DNA of 64,000 nucleotides from Mesorhizobium_K sp040049215 (GTDB taxonomy: Bacteria; Pseudomonadota; Alphaproteobacteria; Rhizobiales; Rhizobiaceae), in NCBI RefSeq assembly GCF_040049215.1, contig NZ_JBDZDN010000001.1, positions 2,499,447 to 2,563,446 on the forward strand, written 5' to 3'. Shown in pieces: positions 35,059 to 43,956 of this stretch (the stretch's first letter is position 1; each line of letters opens with the position of its first letter). The notes beneath the pieces were generated by a model that was not told where the DNA came from, did not search any database, and saw only the letters and a program-made list of their open reading frames with translations. Made by a program: the position numbers and the translations under genes.

Positions 35059-36162
35059 TTACTGGACGTTGGCGCCGACGACGCTGTCCCAGTTCTTGGT
35101 GATGGCTTCCTTGGCGGCGGCCTGCTCGTCGAGCGACGGGAACACGGCGGCCTCATAGGCGGCAGCCGGCGGCAGCTTGTCCATCATCTCCTGCGGAATC
35201 TTGCCGTTCTTGGCGAGATCGTTGAAGCGGATCGGATGGCAATAGCCCTTGAGCCAGCCGAGCTGGCCTTCGTCGGAATAGAGATACTCCATCCACAGCT
35301 TGGCAGCGTTCGGATGCGGCGCGAAGGCTGAGATTGCCTGGACGTAGACGCCGGCGACAACGCCGGTCTTCGGTACGACGACTTCGACCGGCGGGTTGCC
35401 GTTCAGCGTGTCGCGGCCCGAAAGGGCGTTGTAGTCCCAGGTGATCAGGATCGGCGTCTGGCCCTGAGCGAGGGTAGCTGCCTTGCCGATGACCGGCACG
35501 AAGTTGCCCTTGGCGTTGAGCTCCTTGAAGAACTCGAGACCGGCAGTGCCGGCCGCTTCACCGGCGGCAGCGCCCTTCGACAGGCCGGCGGCGTAGACGC
35601 CCTGAATGGCCTGGTTCGAAGCGCGCGGGTCGCCCGCGAGCGCAACGGTGTTCTTGTACTCGTCCTTGAGCAGGTCGGCCCAGTCGGCCGGCACGTTCGG
35701 GACGAGGTCCTTGTTCACCTCGAAGGAGAGCACGCCGTAGTAGTCGCCGTACCAGTAACCTTCGGCGTCCTTGGCGCTGTCCGGGATCGAGTCCCAGGTC
35801 GAGACCTTGTAGGGCTGGATGAGGCCGTCGGCCTTGGCGGTCGGGCCGAAGGAGAGACCGACGTCGATCACGTCGGGGGCCTGCGGGCCCTTGTTGTCCT
35901 TGTTGGCCTTGATCGCCTCGATCTCGTCGCCGGAGCCGGCGTCGGGGTTGAGCTCATTGATGGTGATCTCGGGATACTTGGCCTTGAAGCCGGCGATGAC
36001 GTCGCCGTAGCCGCACCAGTCATGCGGTAGCGCGATGGTGGTGAGCTGACCTTCTGCCTTGGCCGCGGCGATGAGGTCGGCTGACTGCGCCGACGCGATT
36101 GCCGTCGTCACCATGAGGGACGCGGCCGTGAGGGAAAGCACTTTCCCCGTGAAATTGAACAT
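35059..36162 (-). CDS. Extracellular solute-binding protein of the polyamine-type transporter
   Basis: A 367-residue periplasmic protein with a signal peptide (MFNFTGKVLSLTAASLMVTT, cleavage near ASAQS-AD). The mature part has class II binding-protein features: 'QLTTIALPHDWCGYGDVIAG', 'DVIDVGLSFGPTAKADGLIQ', 'PADWADLLKDEYKNTVALAG', and 'FAPHPNAAKLWMEYLYSDEG', the last a common stretch in this family. ATG 36162 has a GGAGAG site. It heads the SBP-permease-permease-ATPase operon. The ligand may be a polyamine or amino alcohol, inferred only from the enzymes that follow upstream. Confidence 0.92.
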   Translation of the reverse strand: MFNFTGKVLSLTAASLMVTTAIASAQSADLIAAAKAEGQLTTIALPHDWCGYGDVIAGFKAKYPEITINELNPDAGSGDEIEAIKANKDNKGPQAPDVIDVGLSFGPTAKADGLIQPYKVSTWDSIPDSAKDAEGYWYGDYYGVLSFEVNKDLVPNVPADWADLLKDEYKNTVALAGDPRASNQAIQGVYAAGLSKGAAAGEAAGTAGLEFFKELNAKGNFVPVIGKAATLAQGQTPILITWDYNALSGRDTLNGNPPVEVVVPKTGVVAGVYVQAISAFAPHPNAAKLWMEYLYSDEGQLGWLKGYCHPIRFNDLAKNGKIPQEMMDKLPPAAAYEAAVFPSLDEQAAAKEAITKNWDSVVGANVQ

Positions 36163-36298
36163 TTGTTCTCTCCGTTGAACTGACGCCATTCGACGCCTCG
36201 GATGCGGTACCGCTGTCGTGTGACAGTCCGATGAATAGACTGCCGGAACCCCCCAGGCGCAAAAAGTTAACCCCTTTTTCGAGACCGTAGCAATTGTC

Positions 36299-36317
36299 GC
36301 CGAGTTTATTTCTCGGC
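36299..36317. terminator. Hairpin between the alcohol dehydrogenase and the binding-protein gene
   Basis: Perfect 6-bp stem GCCGAG/CTCGGC around TTTATTT, 77 bases past the end of the alcohol dehydrogenase gene. A further inverted repeat AAAAAG/CTTTTT lies at 36261-36279. Probably a terminator for the minus-strand dehydrogenase operon, but the U tract is not directly adjacent. Confidence 0.4.
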
Positions 36318-36393
36318 TAATTATTCGTGATCGCCTCCTCCCTTCATTATCCCTCCTGTTTGCGACTGTCCGAACTCCTTATGCGACAGCCAT

Positions 36394-37566
36394 TCAAATC
36401 TTTCCCGAGATCGAGCCGTCCAGCAGCCCGAGCGCCGCTTTTTTGGTCAGCTTGACCGGGTTGCCGCCAGTGCTCGGATCGGCGACCGCCATCTCGGCAA
36501 TGAGCGCCTTGCGCTTTGCGTCCATGTTCAGCCCCTTGATAAGTTCGGGCAGGGTGTGCGGAACCTTGAGCTCCTTCCTGAGCTTCAGGATCGCCCTGGC
36601 GAAGCCGTCAAAGCCGCCCTTGATGCCGAGATAGGCGGCCGCCCGCGCGATCTTCTCCTCGATCGCCGGGCGGTTGAAGGCGAGCACGTAAGGCATGAAG
36701 ACGCCGTTGGTCATGCCGTGATGGGTATCGTAGAGCGCGCCGATCGGATGCGACAGCGAATGGATCGCGCCCAGTCCCTTCTGGAAGGCGGTGGCGCCCA
36801 TCGCGGCGGCGGCCATCATGTTGGCGCGGGCGGTGATATCCCTGCCGTTGGCGGCGGCCCTGGGAAGGTTCTCGAAGACAAGCCGCATGCCTTCGAGCGC
36901 GACGCCGTCGGCCATCGGATGATAGCCGGCTGCCGAGTAGGCTTCGAGGCAATGGGCGAGCGCGTCCATCCCGGTGCCCACCGTGATGAAGGGCGGCATG
37001 CCGACGGTGAGTTCGGGATCGGCGATGACGATCGCAGGCAGGAGCTTCGGGTGGAAGATGATCTTCTTGGTGTGCGTCGCCTCGTTGGTCAGCACGCCGG
37101 CGCGGCCGACCTCCGAGCCGGTGCCAGCGGTGGTGGGGACGGCCACGATCGGCACGATGGCATCGGCGTTGGCGCGCGTCCACCAGTCGCCGATATCCTC
37201 GAAATCCCAGACGGGGCGCGTCTGGCCGGCCTGGAAGGCGATCAGCTTGCCGAGATCGAGCCCCGAGCCGCCGCCGAAGGCGACGACGCCGTCATGCTTG
37301 CCCTTCTTGAACGCCGCGATGCCGGCAGTGAGGTTCGATTCCACCGGGTTTGCCTTGACGTCGGAAAACACCGAATAGGGTATCTTCGCGTCGTCGAGGA
37401 TCTTCAGCGTCGAGGCGACGACCGGCAGCTTCGCCAGCCCAGGATCGGTGACGAAAAGCGGCCGCTTGATGCCGGCAAACGCCAGCGCGTCGGGCAGCTC
37501 CTTGATTCGGCCCGCGCCGAAACGAATGGTGGTCGGGTAGTTCCATTTGGAAAAGAGCTTGGTCAT
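36394..37566 (-). CDS. Iron-containing (group III) alcohol dehydrogenase
   Basis: A 390-residue NAD(P)-dependent alcohol dehydrogenase. Seen: 'GGGSGLDLGKLIAF', the dinucleotide-binding loop, 'AVPTTAGTGSEVGRAGVLTN', 'GTGMDALAHCLEAYSAAGYH' with the first metal-binding Asp/His group, and 'SHPIGALYDTHHGMTNGVFM' with the remaining His ligands. It is downstream of the aldehyde dehydrogenase by 30 bases, so the two form an alcohol-to-acid (or the reverse) module. The polyamine-type transporter operon lies further downstream. Confidence 0.95.
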   Translation of the reverse strand: MTKLFSKWNYPTTIRFGAGRIKELPDALAFAGIKRPLFVTDPGLAKLPVVASTLKILDDAKIPYSVFSDVKANPVESNLTAGIAAFKKGKHDGVVAFGGGSGLDLGKLIAFQAGQTRPVWDFEDIGDWWTRANADAIVPIVAVPTTAGTGSEVGRAGVLTNEATHTKKIIFHPKLLPAIVIADPELTVGMPPFITVGTGMDALAHCLEAYSAAGYHPMADGVALEGMRLVFENLPRAAANGRDITARANMMAAAAMGATAFQKGLGAIHSLSHPIGALYDTHHGMTNGVFMPYVLAFNRPAIEEKIARAAAYLGIKGGFDGFARAILKLRKELKVPHTLPELIKGLNMDAKRKALIAEMAVADPSTGGNPVKLTKKAALGLLDGSISGKI

Positions 37567-37596
37567 GGCAACGCTTTCGGGATTTGGATTTCGGGC

Positions 37597-38985
37597 TCAG
37601 ATTTTCTCGCGCAGGTGATAGCTCTTCGGCCGGGTCAAGTTGTCGTAGCCGATCTGCGACAGGCCAGCGCCCTTGCCAGTGTCCTTGACGCCGGTCCAGA
37701 CCAGCGCCGGATCGAGATAGTCGCAGCGGTTCATGAACACCGTGCCGGTCTCGACGCGGTCGCCGATCGCAATGGCGTGCTCGGTGTCGGAGGTCCAGAT
37801 CGAGGCGGTGAGGCCGTAGGGGCTGTCGTTCATCAGCGCGATCGCCTCCTCGTCGCCCCGCACCTTCATGATGCCGACGATCGGCCCGAAACTCTCTTCG
37901 CGCATGACCGACATCTGGTGATTGACATCGGTCAGCACCTCGGGCGCCAGATAGGGCGAGCCGGCGACGTCGTTAGCCACCTTCATGTTGATGTTGGCCG
38001 TCGCGCCCTTGCGCAGCGCCTCGGCCTTCTGCTCGCGGATGAGGTCGGCGAAGCGCGCCTGCGCCATCGGCCCCATGGTGGTCGCCTGTTCGAGCGGATT
38101 GCCGACGACATAGTTCCTGGTCTCGGCGACGAAGCCTTCGACGAATTCGTCATAGACCTTCTCGTGGACGTAGACTCGCTCGATGCCGCAGCAGCACTGG
38201 CCGGAATTGTAGAAGGCGCCGTCGACAAGATTGGCGACGGCGAAGTCGAGCTTGGCGTCGTGCAGCACGTAGGCCGGGTCCTTGCCGCCGAGCTCCAGCC
38301 CGAGCGTCATGAAGGTGCCGGCCGCCGCCTTCTCGATGGCTCGGCCGCCGGCGACCGAGCCGGTGAAGTTGACATGGTCGATCTTCCCCGAACCGAGCAA
38401 TTTCTCCGTCTGCGCATGGTTGAGCACGAGGTTCTGGAACACGCCCTTGGGCAGGCCGGCCTTCTCGAAGGCTTGTGCGAAACGCTCGCCGACGAGCAGC
38501 GTCTGCGCGGCGTGCTTGAGGATCACGGTCGAGCCGGCCATCAGCGCCGGCACGATGGTGTTGACGGCGGTGAGATAGGGATAGTTCCACGGCGCGATGA
38601 CCATCACGACGCCGAGCGGCTCCTTCTTCACGTAGCGGCGGAAGCCGTCCTTGGGATTGGAGGCCGGCACGGGCGCCAGCGCCTTCTCGGCGATCTCGAC
38701 CATGTATTGCGTGCGCTCCTTGACGCCGCCGAACTCGCCGCCGTAGCGCACAGGCCGCCCCATCTGCCAGGCGATCTCGGGTACGATCTCGTCGGTCATG
38801 GCGACCAGCGCTTCGAGCATGGCGAGCATGTATTTGCCGCGCGTGGCGATCGGCAGCTTCGCCCACTCGACCTGCGCGGCCTTGGCGCGCTCGACCGCGG
38901 CGCTTACCTGGCTGTCGGTCGCGACCGGCCGCTCCACGTAGATGGAGCCGTCGATCGGGGATTTGAGCTTGATGGTTTCCATCAT
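37597..38985 (-). CDS. Aldehyde dehydrogenase
   Basis: A 462-residue NAD(P)-dependent aldehyde dehydrogenase. Seen: 'VIAPWNYPYLTAVNTIVPAL' in the cofactor domain, 'NFTGSVAGGRAIEKAAAG' with the coenzyme loop, 'TLGLELGGKDPAYVL' with the general-base Glu, and 'YNSGQCCCGIERVYVH' with the catalytic Cys, notable for three consecutive cysteines. The ribosome site CTCAGGAATATCC supports the first ATG. It oxidises the aldehyde made by the adjacent alcohol dehydrogenase or from a gamma-glutamylated amine. The PIN toxin gene ends 22 bases upstream. Confidence 0.94.
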   Translation of the reverse strand: MMETIKLKSPIDGSIYVERPVATDSQVSAAVERAKAAQVEWAKLPIATRGKYMLAMLEALVAMTDEIVPEIAWQMGRPVRYGGEFGGVKERTQYMVEIAEKALAPVPASNPKDGFRRYVKKEPLGVVMVIAPWNYPYLTAVNTIVPALMAGSTVILKHAAQTLLVGERFAQAFEKAGLPKGVFQNLVLNHAQTEKLLGSGKIDHVNFTGSVAGGRAIEKAAAGTFMTLGLELGGKDPAYVLHDAKLDFAVANLVDGAFYNSGQCCCGIERVYVHEKVYDEFVEGFVAETRNYVVGNPLEQATTMGPMAQARFADLIREQKAEALRKGATANINMKVANDVAGSPYLAPEVLTDVNHQMSVMREESFGPIVGIMKVRGDEEAIALMNDSPYGLTASIWTSDTEHAIAIGDRVETGTVFMNRCDYLDPALVWTGVKDTGKGAGLSQIGYDNLTRPKSYHLREKI

Positions 38986-39007
38986 GGATATTCCTGAGGT
39001 TGTTGCT

Positions 39008-39424
39008 CTAGCAGGGAATTACCTGGACGTGGCCCTGGTTGGCGTAGTCGAGGATTTTCCGATCACGCGTCATGATGCGATAGCCGTGCTCGCGCGCGGT
39101 CGCAATGAAGAGGCGATCGAAGGGATCCCGAGGCGGGTCGCCCGGAAGAAAGGATGAGTTGACCAGAATGTCGATCGTAAGCTCCGCCACTTCCGAGTAA
39201 GGCGGCACGAGCAGACTATCGAACCACGAACGGACCGATATCGCCGCCAACACCTGTCGTCTCGCAATCAGCATTCCCATTTCCCAGGCGCTGGTCGGCG
39301 AAACCATCACCGGCAATCTCGCTTCCGCGCTTTCGTCGAGTGCTGTCCGTGCCGACGGATCAATCTTGGCTTCTTCGGTGATCCAGATGGCCGCGCACGT
39401 GTCGAGCAGAATATTGCCAGGCAT
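39008..39424 (-). CDS. PIN-domain toxin (VapC-like)
   Basis: A 138-residue PIN-domain RNase. Seen: 'NILLDTCAAIWITEEAKIDP' with the first catalytic Asp, 'ISPTSAWEMGMLIARRQ'-type helix (here VSPTSAWEMGMLIARRQ) with the conserved Glu, and 'DPPRDPFDRLFIATAREHGY' with the Asp pair, followed by 'IMTRDRKILDY' with the last Asp. This is the full acidic set of active VapC nucleases. It lies 4 bases downstream of the composite antitoxin gene in the same direction, the usual toxin-antitoxin order. Confidence 0.9.
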   Translation of the reverse strand: MPGNILLDTCAAIWITEEAKIDPSARTALDESAEARLPVMVSPTSAWEMGMLIARRQVLAAISVRSWFDSLLVPPYSEVAELTIDILVNSSFLPGDPPRDPFDRLFIATAREHGYRIMTRDRKILDYANQGHVQVIPC

Positions 39425-39428
39425 ATGG

Positions 39429-39872
39429 CTAGTCCCTAATCTCGGGCCCGTATTTCCGATCGAGAAAGTCAGCCAGGTCCGGATCGGCTGGTGCTGTAAG
39501 GTCGACGTCTGGGAGCATGGTGATCATGCCGTTCAAACGACCGAACAAAGGATGACGGCGAGTAGGCTTCTTTTCGAACTCGGTCTGCGGGCTCTCGCCA
39601 AAACCGCCGGCGGTTGCAGCATTTGCATTTGGTCTCACCCGCGCGAACGCCACGCTTTCTCCGGCCACGTCCAAATCCTCCGTCTGGAAACCCGCCGCAA
39701 GCCACTCCTTGGTCATGGGATTGTTGCTCGGATTGTTGCTCCACCAAGCCGGGTATTTCTTCGATGCCGGCAGCTTTTCGCCGATCAGGCGTTCGATCTC
39801 GTCGAACGACATCGCTACCCGATCCCCTTCCTGCGCCAACAAATGAAAACGCAACGGTGTATATTTTCCCAT
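39429..39872 (-). CDS. Composite antitoxin: DUF7662-like domain fused to a VapB-type tail
   Basis: A 147-residue protein with two parts. Residues 4-80 ('YTPLRFHLLAQEGDRVAMSF', 'LPASKKYPAWWSNNPSNNPM', 'TKEWLAAGF') match the small DUF7662 module, known from memory as a stand-alone protein with unclear function. Residues 105-147 ('RRHPLFGRLNGMITMLPDVD', 'LTAPADPDLADFLDRKYGPE') match the toxin-binding tail of VapB-like antitoxins that pair with PIN toxins. The middle is low-complexity. The toxin gene follows 4 bases later. A GGAG site precedes the ATG. Confidence 0.78.
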   Translation of the reverse strand: MGKYTPLRFHLLAQEGDRVAMSFDEIERLIGEKLPASKKYPAWWSNNPSNNPMTKEWLAAGFQTEDLDVAGESVAFARVRPNANAATAGGFGESPQTEFEKKPTRRHPLFGRLNGMITMLPDVDLTAPADPDLADFLDRKYGPEIRD

Positions 39873-39941
39873 CTGGAAGTCTCCGGCCTAACTTAACGTA
39901 ATACAGCTTTAGTTTTGGCCGGACAACCTTATTTGTAAGCT

Positions 39942-41312
39942 TTAATATCTCTCGAAGCCCCGGTGCAGCTCCCAGTCCGTGATGCGGCGGTCGTATTCGA
40001 ACTGCTCCCATTCGGCGGTGTTGACGTAGTGGTCGACGATATCGTCGCCGAGTGCTGCACGCAGCATCTTCGACTTCGACAGGCTTTCCGTCGCGGCGCG
40101 CAGCGTCTTTGGAATCTCCGGCAGACGGCTCGCCTTGTAGGCGTCGCCCTCGAAGGGCTTCTGCAGTTCAAGCTTCTCGTCGATGCCGGCGAGCCCGGCG
40201 GCGATCAGCGCCGCGAAGGCCAGATAGGGATTCAAATCAGCGCCGCCGATGCGGCACTCCATGCGCACGGCCTTGGTTCCTTCGCCGCAAAGGCGGAAAC
40301 CGGCGGTGCGGTTGTCGCGGCTCCAGATGATGCGGGTCGGCGCCCATGTCGCGACCTGGAAGCGCTTGTAGGAGTTGATGAAGGGCGCCAGGAACCAGGT
40401 GTATTCGCGCGCATATTTGATCTGCCCGGCGGCCCAGCTCTGGCCGAGCTTCGACAGGCCCCAGGGTCCCTTCTTGTCGAGGAACAGCGGCGTCTTGCCG
40501 TCGGCGCTCCACAGCGAGTTGTGGACATGGCTGGAGTTGCCGGCGAGGCCGTAATTGTATTTGGCCATGAAGGTGATCGCCTTGCCCATCTGGCCTGCGA
40601 TCTCCTTGGCGCCGTTCTTCAGGATGACGTGACGGTCGGCCATGTCGACGGCTTGGGCATAACGGACGTTAATCTCCTCCTGGCCGGGGCCGGCCTCGCC
40701 CTTGGAGTTCTCGATGGGGATGCCGGCGCCTTCCATCTCGTTGCGCAGCCGGCGCATCACGTCCTCTTCCTTGGTGGTGATGCCGATCAGATAGTCGCCG
40801 ATATAGGGAGAGGCGGTCGAGAGGCCCTGCCAGTGCTTGCCACGCGCCGAATCGTAGCTTTCGTTGAACAGGTAGAATTCGAGCTCGGAGGCGAAATAGG
40901 CGATGAAGCCGCGGTCGTTCAGCCGTGCGACCTGCTTCTTCAGGATGGCGCGCGGCGAATGCGGCAGGTCTTCATGCGTGTGATGGTCCTGGATGTCGCA
41001 CAGGACCAGCGCGGTCTTTTCGAGCCAGGGAATGTTGCGCAGCGTCGACAGGTCCGGCTTCATGGTGAAGTCGCCGTAACCCTGCGCCCAGCTCGCGGCC
41101 TTGTAGCCCGGCACCGGCTCCATATCGATGTCGTTGGCCAGCAGGTAGTTGCAGCCGTGCGTCTCGCCGTAGCCGGATTCGACGAAGAATTTAGCGAGAA
41201 AGCGCTTGCCGACCAGCCGGCCCTGCATGTCGACGGCGCAGGCGAGCACCGTGTCGATTTCGCCGCTTGCGACGGCTTTCTTCAACTGGTCGAAAGTGAG
41301 GTTGCCGGCCAT
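39942..41312 (-). CDS. Glutamine synthetase-family gamma-glutamyl ligase (PuuA-like)
   Basis: A 456-residue ATP-dependent ligase of the glutamine synthetase fold that joins the gamma-carboxyl of glutamate to an amine. Seen: 'FIAYFASELEFYLFNES' with the first metal-binding Glu, 'GEAGPGQEEINVRYA' with further Glu ligands, 'GNSSHVHNSLWSADG' with the ammonia/amine-site His, 'RIIWSRDNRTAGFRLCGEG' and 'RMECRIGGADLNPYLAFAAL'. It is nearer to PuuA/IpuC/GlnT-like enzymes than to housekeeping GlnA: it lacks the adenylylation-site motif. Next to an APC permease and aldehyde/alcohol dehydrogenases, it probably starts gamma-glutamyl-amine breakdown. Confidence 0.92.
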   Translation of the reverse strand: MAGNLTFDQLKKAVASGEIDTVLACAVDMQGRLVGKRFLAKFFVESGYGETHGCNYLLANDIDMEPVPGYKAASWAQGYGDFTMKPDLSTLRNIPWLEKTALVLCDIQDHHTHEDLPHSPRAILKKQVARLNDRGFIAYFASELEFYLFNESYDSARGKHWQGLSTASPYIGDYLIGITTKEEDVMRRLRNEMEGAGIPIENSKGEAGPGQEEINVRYAQAVDMADRHVILKNGAKEIAGQMGKAITFMAKYNYGLAGNSSHVHNSLWSADGKTPLFLDKKGPWGLSKLGQSWAAGQIKYAREYTWFLAPFINSYKRFQVATWAPTRIIWSRDNRTAGFRLCGEGTKAVRMECRIGGADLNPYLAFAALIAAGLAGIDEKLELQKPFEGDAYKASRLPEIPKTLRAATESLSKSKMLRAALGDDIVDHYVNTAEWEQFEYDRRITDWELHRGFERY

Positions 41313-41395
41313 TCAATCCTGCTCCCGTAGATCAAAGAGGTTCATGAAAAGCCGTGGCCGGCATCGCGCCGGCCACGGCGATGATGGAGCGGTTT

Positions 41396-42958
41396 TCAGC
41401 GACCGGTCTCGCCCACGGCCACTTCCGCCGCCTTGATGGCGGCCTGACGCTTGGCGATTTCCTCGCCGATCGGCGGACCCTGGAAGCGGCGGTTCTCGAA
41501 GCCGTACCAGAGGATCGCGGTCAGGATGACGAAGCCGACGGTGATCCAGAACACCTTGTCGTTCGGCGGCTGGATGGCGATGTAGAAGATGATCACCATG
41601 CCTATGATCGACAGTACGCAGACCAGCTTGAACAGACCGGCGCCGAGATTCCATGGGCCGGGATGGGGCCACTTGGCCGTGCCGAACGTCATCATGCCGA
41701 GCGTGATCGGAATTATGAAGGACAGGAACAGGAATACCAGCGTCGAGTTGACGACGATGGTGTAGATGTTGGTGCCGCCGATCGAGATGAACTGGGCGAG
41801 AAAGACATAGATGATCTCGAGCGCCGCGGCCGTCCAGATCGCATTGACGGGCGTCCGGTAGGTGGGGCTCACCTTGGCCAGAGACGCCGACCCTACCGGC
41901 ATGCCGCCGTCGCGGGAAAAGGCAAACAGCATGCGCGAAGCGGAAGTGACGGTGGCGAGCCCGCACAGGAACTGCGCGACAAAGATCGCCAGGTACAGCA
42001 GTTGCTTGAGCCAGCCGGGCATGATCGCGTTCATCGTTTCGAAGAACACCGACCAGCCCTGCTTGGCGCCTGCGGCCAGATCGGGAATAGCCAGGACGAT
42101 CGCGCACAGCATGACCCAGCCGGCCAGGGACGACCACACGACCGACGAGACGATGGCCCTTGGAACCGAATGCGCGGCCTTCAGCGTCTCTTCCGAAGTA
42201 TGCGCAGACGCATCATATCCGGTGATGGTGTAGACCGGCAGCAAAAGGCAGAGCAGGAACAGGTAGAGCATGCTGTCCGATTGCGGGAAGACATTGCCGC
42301 CTGCTTCACCCGAATAGTTGGTGAACGTCCAGAGCCGTGTGATGTCGATCGCCGGTGCGAAGACAAGGCAGGCCACGATGAGCACTGCGGTCGTGCCGAG
42401 GATCAGGAATCCTGACGCATCGGTCAGCATCGCCGTGAGCTTGATGCCGAAGTGATTGAGCAGCGCCTGCAGAATGGTGATAACGGCGACAAATGTAACT
42501 ATCTCGCCGGCGGTGCCGGAGAGGCCGAAAGCCCCGCCGAACGTTCCGACGAAGAAGAACGAAGTGCCGATGTTGATTGCGCCAAGCACGGTGATGAGGC
42601 CGAGCAGATTGAGCCATGCAGTCAGCCAGCCGGTGAAACGGTTGCCGAGGATCGACGCCCAGTGATAGAGGCCGCCGGCGGTTGGGTAGGCCGAAGCGAT
42701 TTGCGCCATGGCTAGCGCGAAGACACCCGAGACGGCGCAACCGACGATCCAGCCGATGCCTGCACCGGCGCCTCCGATGGAAGACGTGGCTTGTGCGAAC
42801 GAGTTGATACCGCCCGACAGTATGCAGATGATCGAGAACGAGATCGCAAAGTTCGAGAAGCGGCTCATCGATCTCTGCAATTCCTGGGCATAGCCCATAC
42901 CGTGAAGGACTTTAAGGTCCTCCTTCTTGTCGACTTCAGTGTAGTCGTGCGTTGACAT
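41396..42958 (-). CDS. APC-superfamily amino acid/amine permease
   Basis: A 520-residue, 12-helix transporter. Seen: 'GYAQELQRSMSRFSNFAISF' and 'IICILSGGINSFAQATSSIG' in the first helix, 'ASAYPTAGGLYHWASILGNR', 'YTITGYDASAHTSEETLKAA' and 'SRMLFAFSRDGGMPVGSASL', all typical of the APC family branch carrying GABA, choline or amines. ATG 42958 has an AGGGGAAC site. It lies upstream of the gamma-glutamyl ligase by 83 bases and probably imports its amine substrate. Confidence 0.93.
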   Translation of the reverse strand: MSTHDYTEVDKKEDLKVLHGMGYAQELQRSMSRFSNFAISFSIICILSGGINSFAQATSSIGGAGAGIGWIVGCAVSGVFALAMAQIASAYPTAGGLYHWASILGNRFTGWLTAWLNLLGLITVLGAINIGTSFFFVGTFGGAFGLSGTAGEIVTFVAVITILQALLNHFGIKLTAMLTDASGFLILGTTAVLIVACLVFAPAIDITRLWTFTNYSGEAGGNVFPQSDSMLYLFLLCLLLPVYTITGYDASAHTSEETLKAAHSVPRAIVSSVVWSSLAGWVMLCAIVLAIPDLAAGAKQGWSVFFETMNAIMPGWLKQLLYLAIFVAQFLCGLATVTSASRMLFAFSRDGGMPVGSASLAKVSPTYRTPVNAIWTAAALEIIYVFLAQFISIGGTNIYTIVVNSTLVFLFLSFIIPITLGMMTFGTAKWPHPGPWNLGAGLFKLVCVLSIIGMVIIFYIAIQPPNDKVFWITVGFVILTAILWYGFENRRFQGPPIGEEIAKRQAAIKAAEVAVGETGR

Positions 42959-42988
42959 TTTTGTTCCCCTTTTTTCTAAACTGGCTGT

Positions 42989-43786
42989 CTAAATTCCGGC
43001 CGCCGACCTCAGCTTTTCAGCCCGCCGCGGCTGCAGGTGCAAAAAGATGCCCGCAAGCAATTCCGCCCATCTCCGTTGTCCGGCAGCGTCCGCAATCTCG
43101 TCGTTGCGGATTTCGATCATCGCGCAGGGAAGGCCGCGCGACCGCGCATGCCGCTCCAGCGTGAAATAGACGCGGTCGGCAGGCGAATAGGGTTCGTTCA
43201 CGCCGACGGTGAAGCATTTCAGCGCTTCGAGTTCGCCAATCAGCGGTGCGGACAGGCGCTCGTCGTCGTCGTGGATGATGCCGATCTCCCAAGGGCGGGC
43301 GACGCCCTTGTAGACCGGCGTGAAGGAATGAACCGTGACCAGCCAGGTCTCGCGGCCTGCCGCCATGCGCTCATCGACAAGTGCGTCGATCGCCTCGTGG
43401 AAAGGCCGCCAGGACAGCGCGATGCGCTCGGCGCGCTCCTTGCCGGTGAGCGCCGCATTGCCGGGAATGAGCGTGGACTCGCTGATCTCAGGGATCAGGT
43501 CGGGCGCATCGAGCGGCCGGTTGCAGTCAATGGCGAGCCTGGACACGCCGGCTTCGACCAGCACGGCATCGAGCATGTCCGCCATCATGAGCGCGACCGG
43601 CAACGCGCCGGGATCCCAGGCGATATGGCGCAGCATGTCGGCCGGTTCGAGGCCGAGCGTGCCGTAGTTCGGCGGAAGATAGTTGGAGGCGTGGTCGCAG
43701 ACGAGCAGGAAGGGAGACTTGCCGGCGCGGTTCGTAACCCGGACCGCGTTTTGCGGTGCGTGCACAGACTGTCGCGCCTTTTGCAT
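42989..43786 (-). CDS. N-formylglutamate amidohydrolase-family protein
   Basis: A 265-residue zinc-type amidohydrolase. Seen: 'FLLVCDHASNYLPPNYGTLG' (the family metal-binding region with D-H-x-S), 'HIAWDPGALPVALMMADMLD', 'SRLAIDCNRPLDAPDLIPEI' and 'TVHSFTPVYKGVARPWEIGI'. Known members remove formyl or acyl groups from glutamate; it could hydrolyse an N-acyl or gamma-glutamyl amide in the pathway here (inference). ATG 43786 was used; a GTG at 43798 would add four residues. It is the first gene of the minus-strand block, facing the divergent RpiR gene. Confidence 0.88.
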   Translation of the reverse strand: MQKARQSVHAPQNAVRVTNRAGKSPFLLVCDHASNYLPPNYGTLGLEPADMLRHIAWDPGALPVALMMADMLDAVLVEAGVSRLAIDCNRPLDAPDLIPEISESTLIPGNAALTGKERAERIALSWRPFHEAIDALVDERMAAGRETWLVTVHSFTPVYKGVARPWEIGIIHDDDERLSAPLIGELEALKCFTVGVNEPYSPADRVYFTLERHARSRGLPCAMIEIRNDEIADAAGQRRWAELLAGIFLHLQPRRAEKLRSAAGI

Positions 43787-43815
43787 TCTCCCAAACACCC
43801 CTGTCGAGCGCTGTA

Positions 43816-43828
43816 TCGTATGTTACGA
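43816..43828. promoter_or_regulatory. Palindromic candidate operator between the catabolic block and rpiR
   Basis: Perfect inverted repeat TCGTA-TGT-TACGA in the 158-base gap between the divergent amidohydrolase and RpiR genes. An outer pair, GCTGTAT at 43810-43816 and ATACAGC at 43862-43868, flanks it. A regulator of the RpiR type commonly binds such sites; binding here is only inferred. Confidence 0.45.
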
Positions 43829-43956
43829 ATTTTGTTTCATTGCGCTCTGATGAATGATTTCATACAGCTTTCGAGGCTTTGTCAAATGCGTTTTGAGAAA
43901 GCGCACAGGAAGGAAGGCGGCCGGGGTCGCCGGCCAAGGGAAGCTGAGCGGGGAGC

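Noticed and set aside
36556..38997. 813-codon plus-strand open frame across the alcohol and aldehyde dehydrogenase genes
   Set aside because: It is antisense to two clear enzymes and shows no recognisable protein features.
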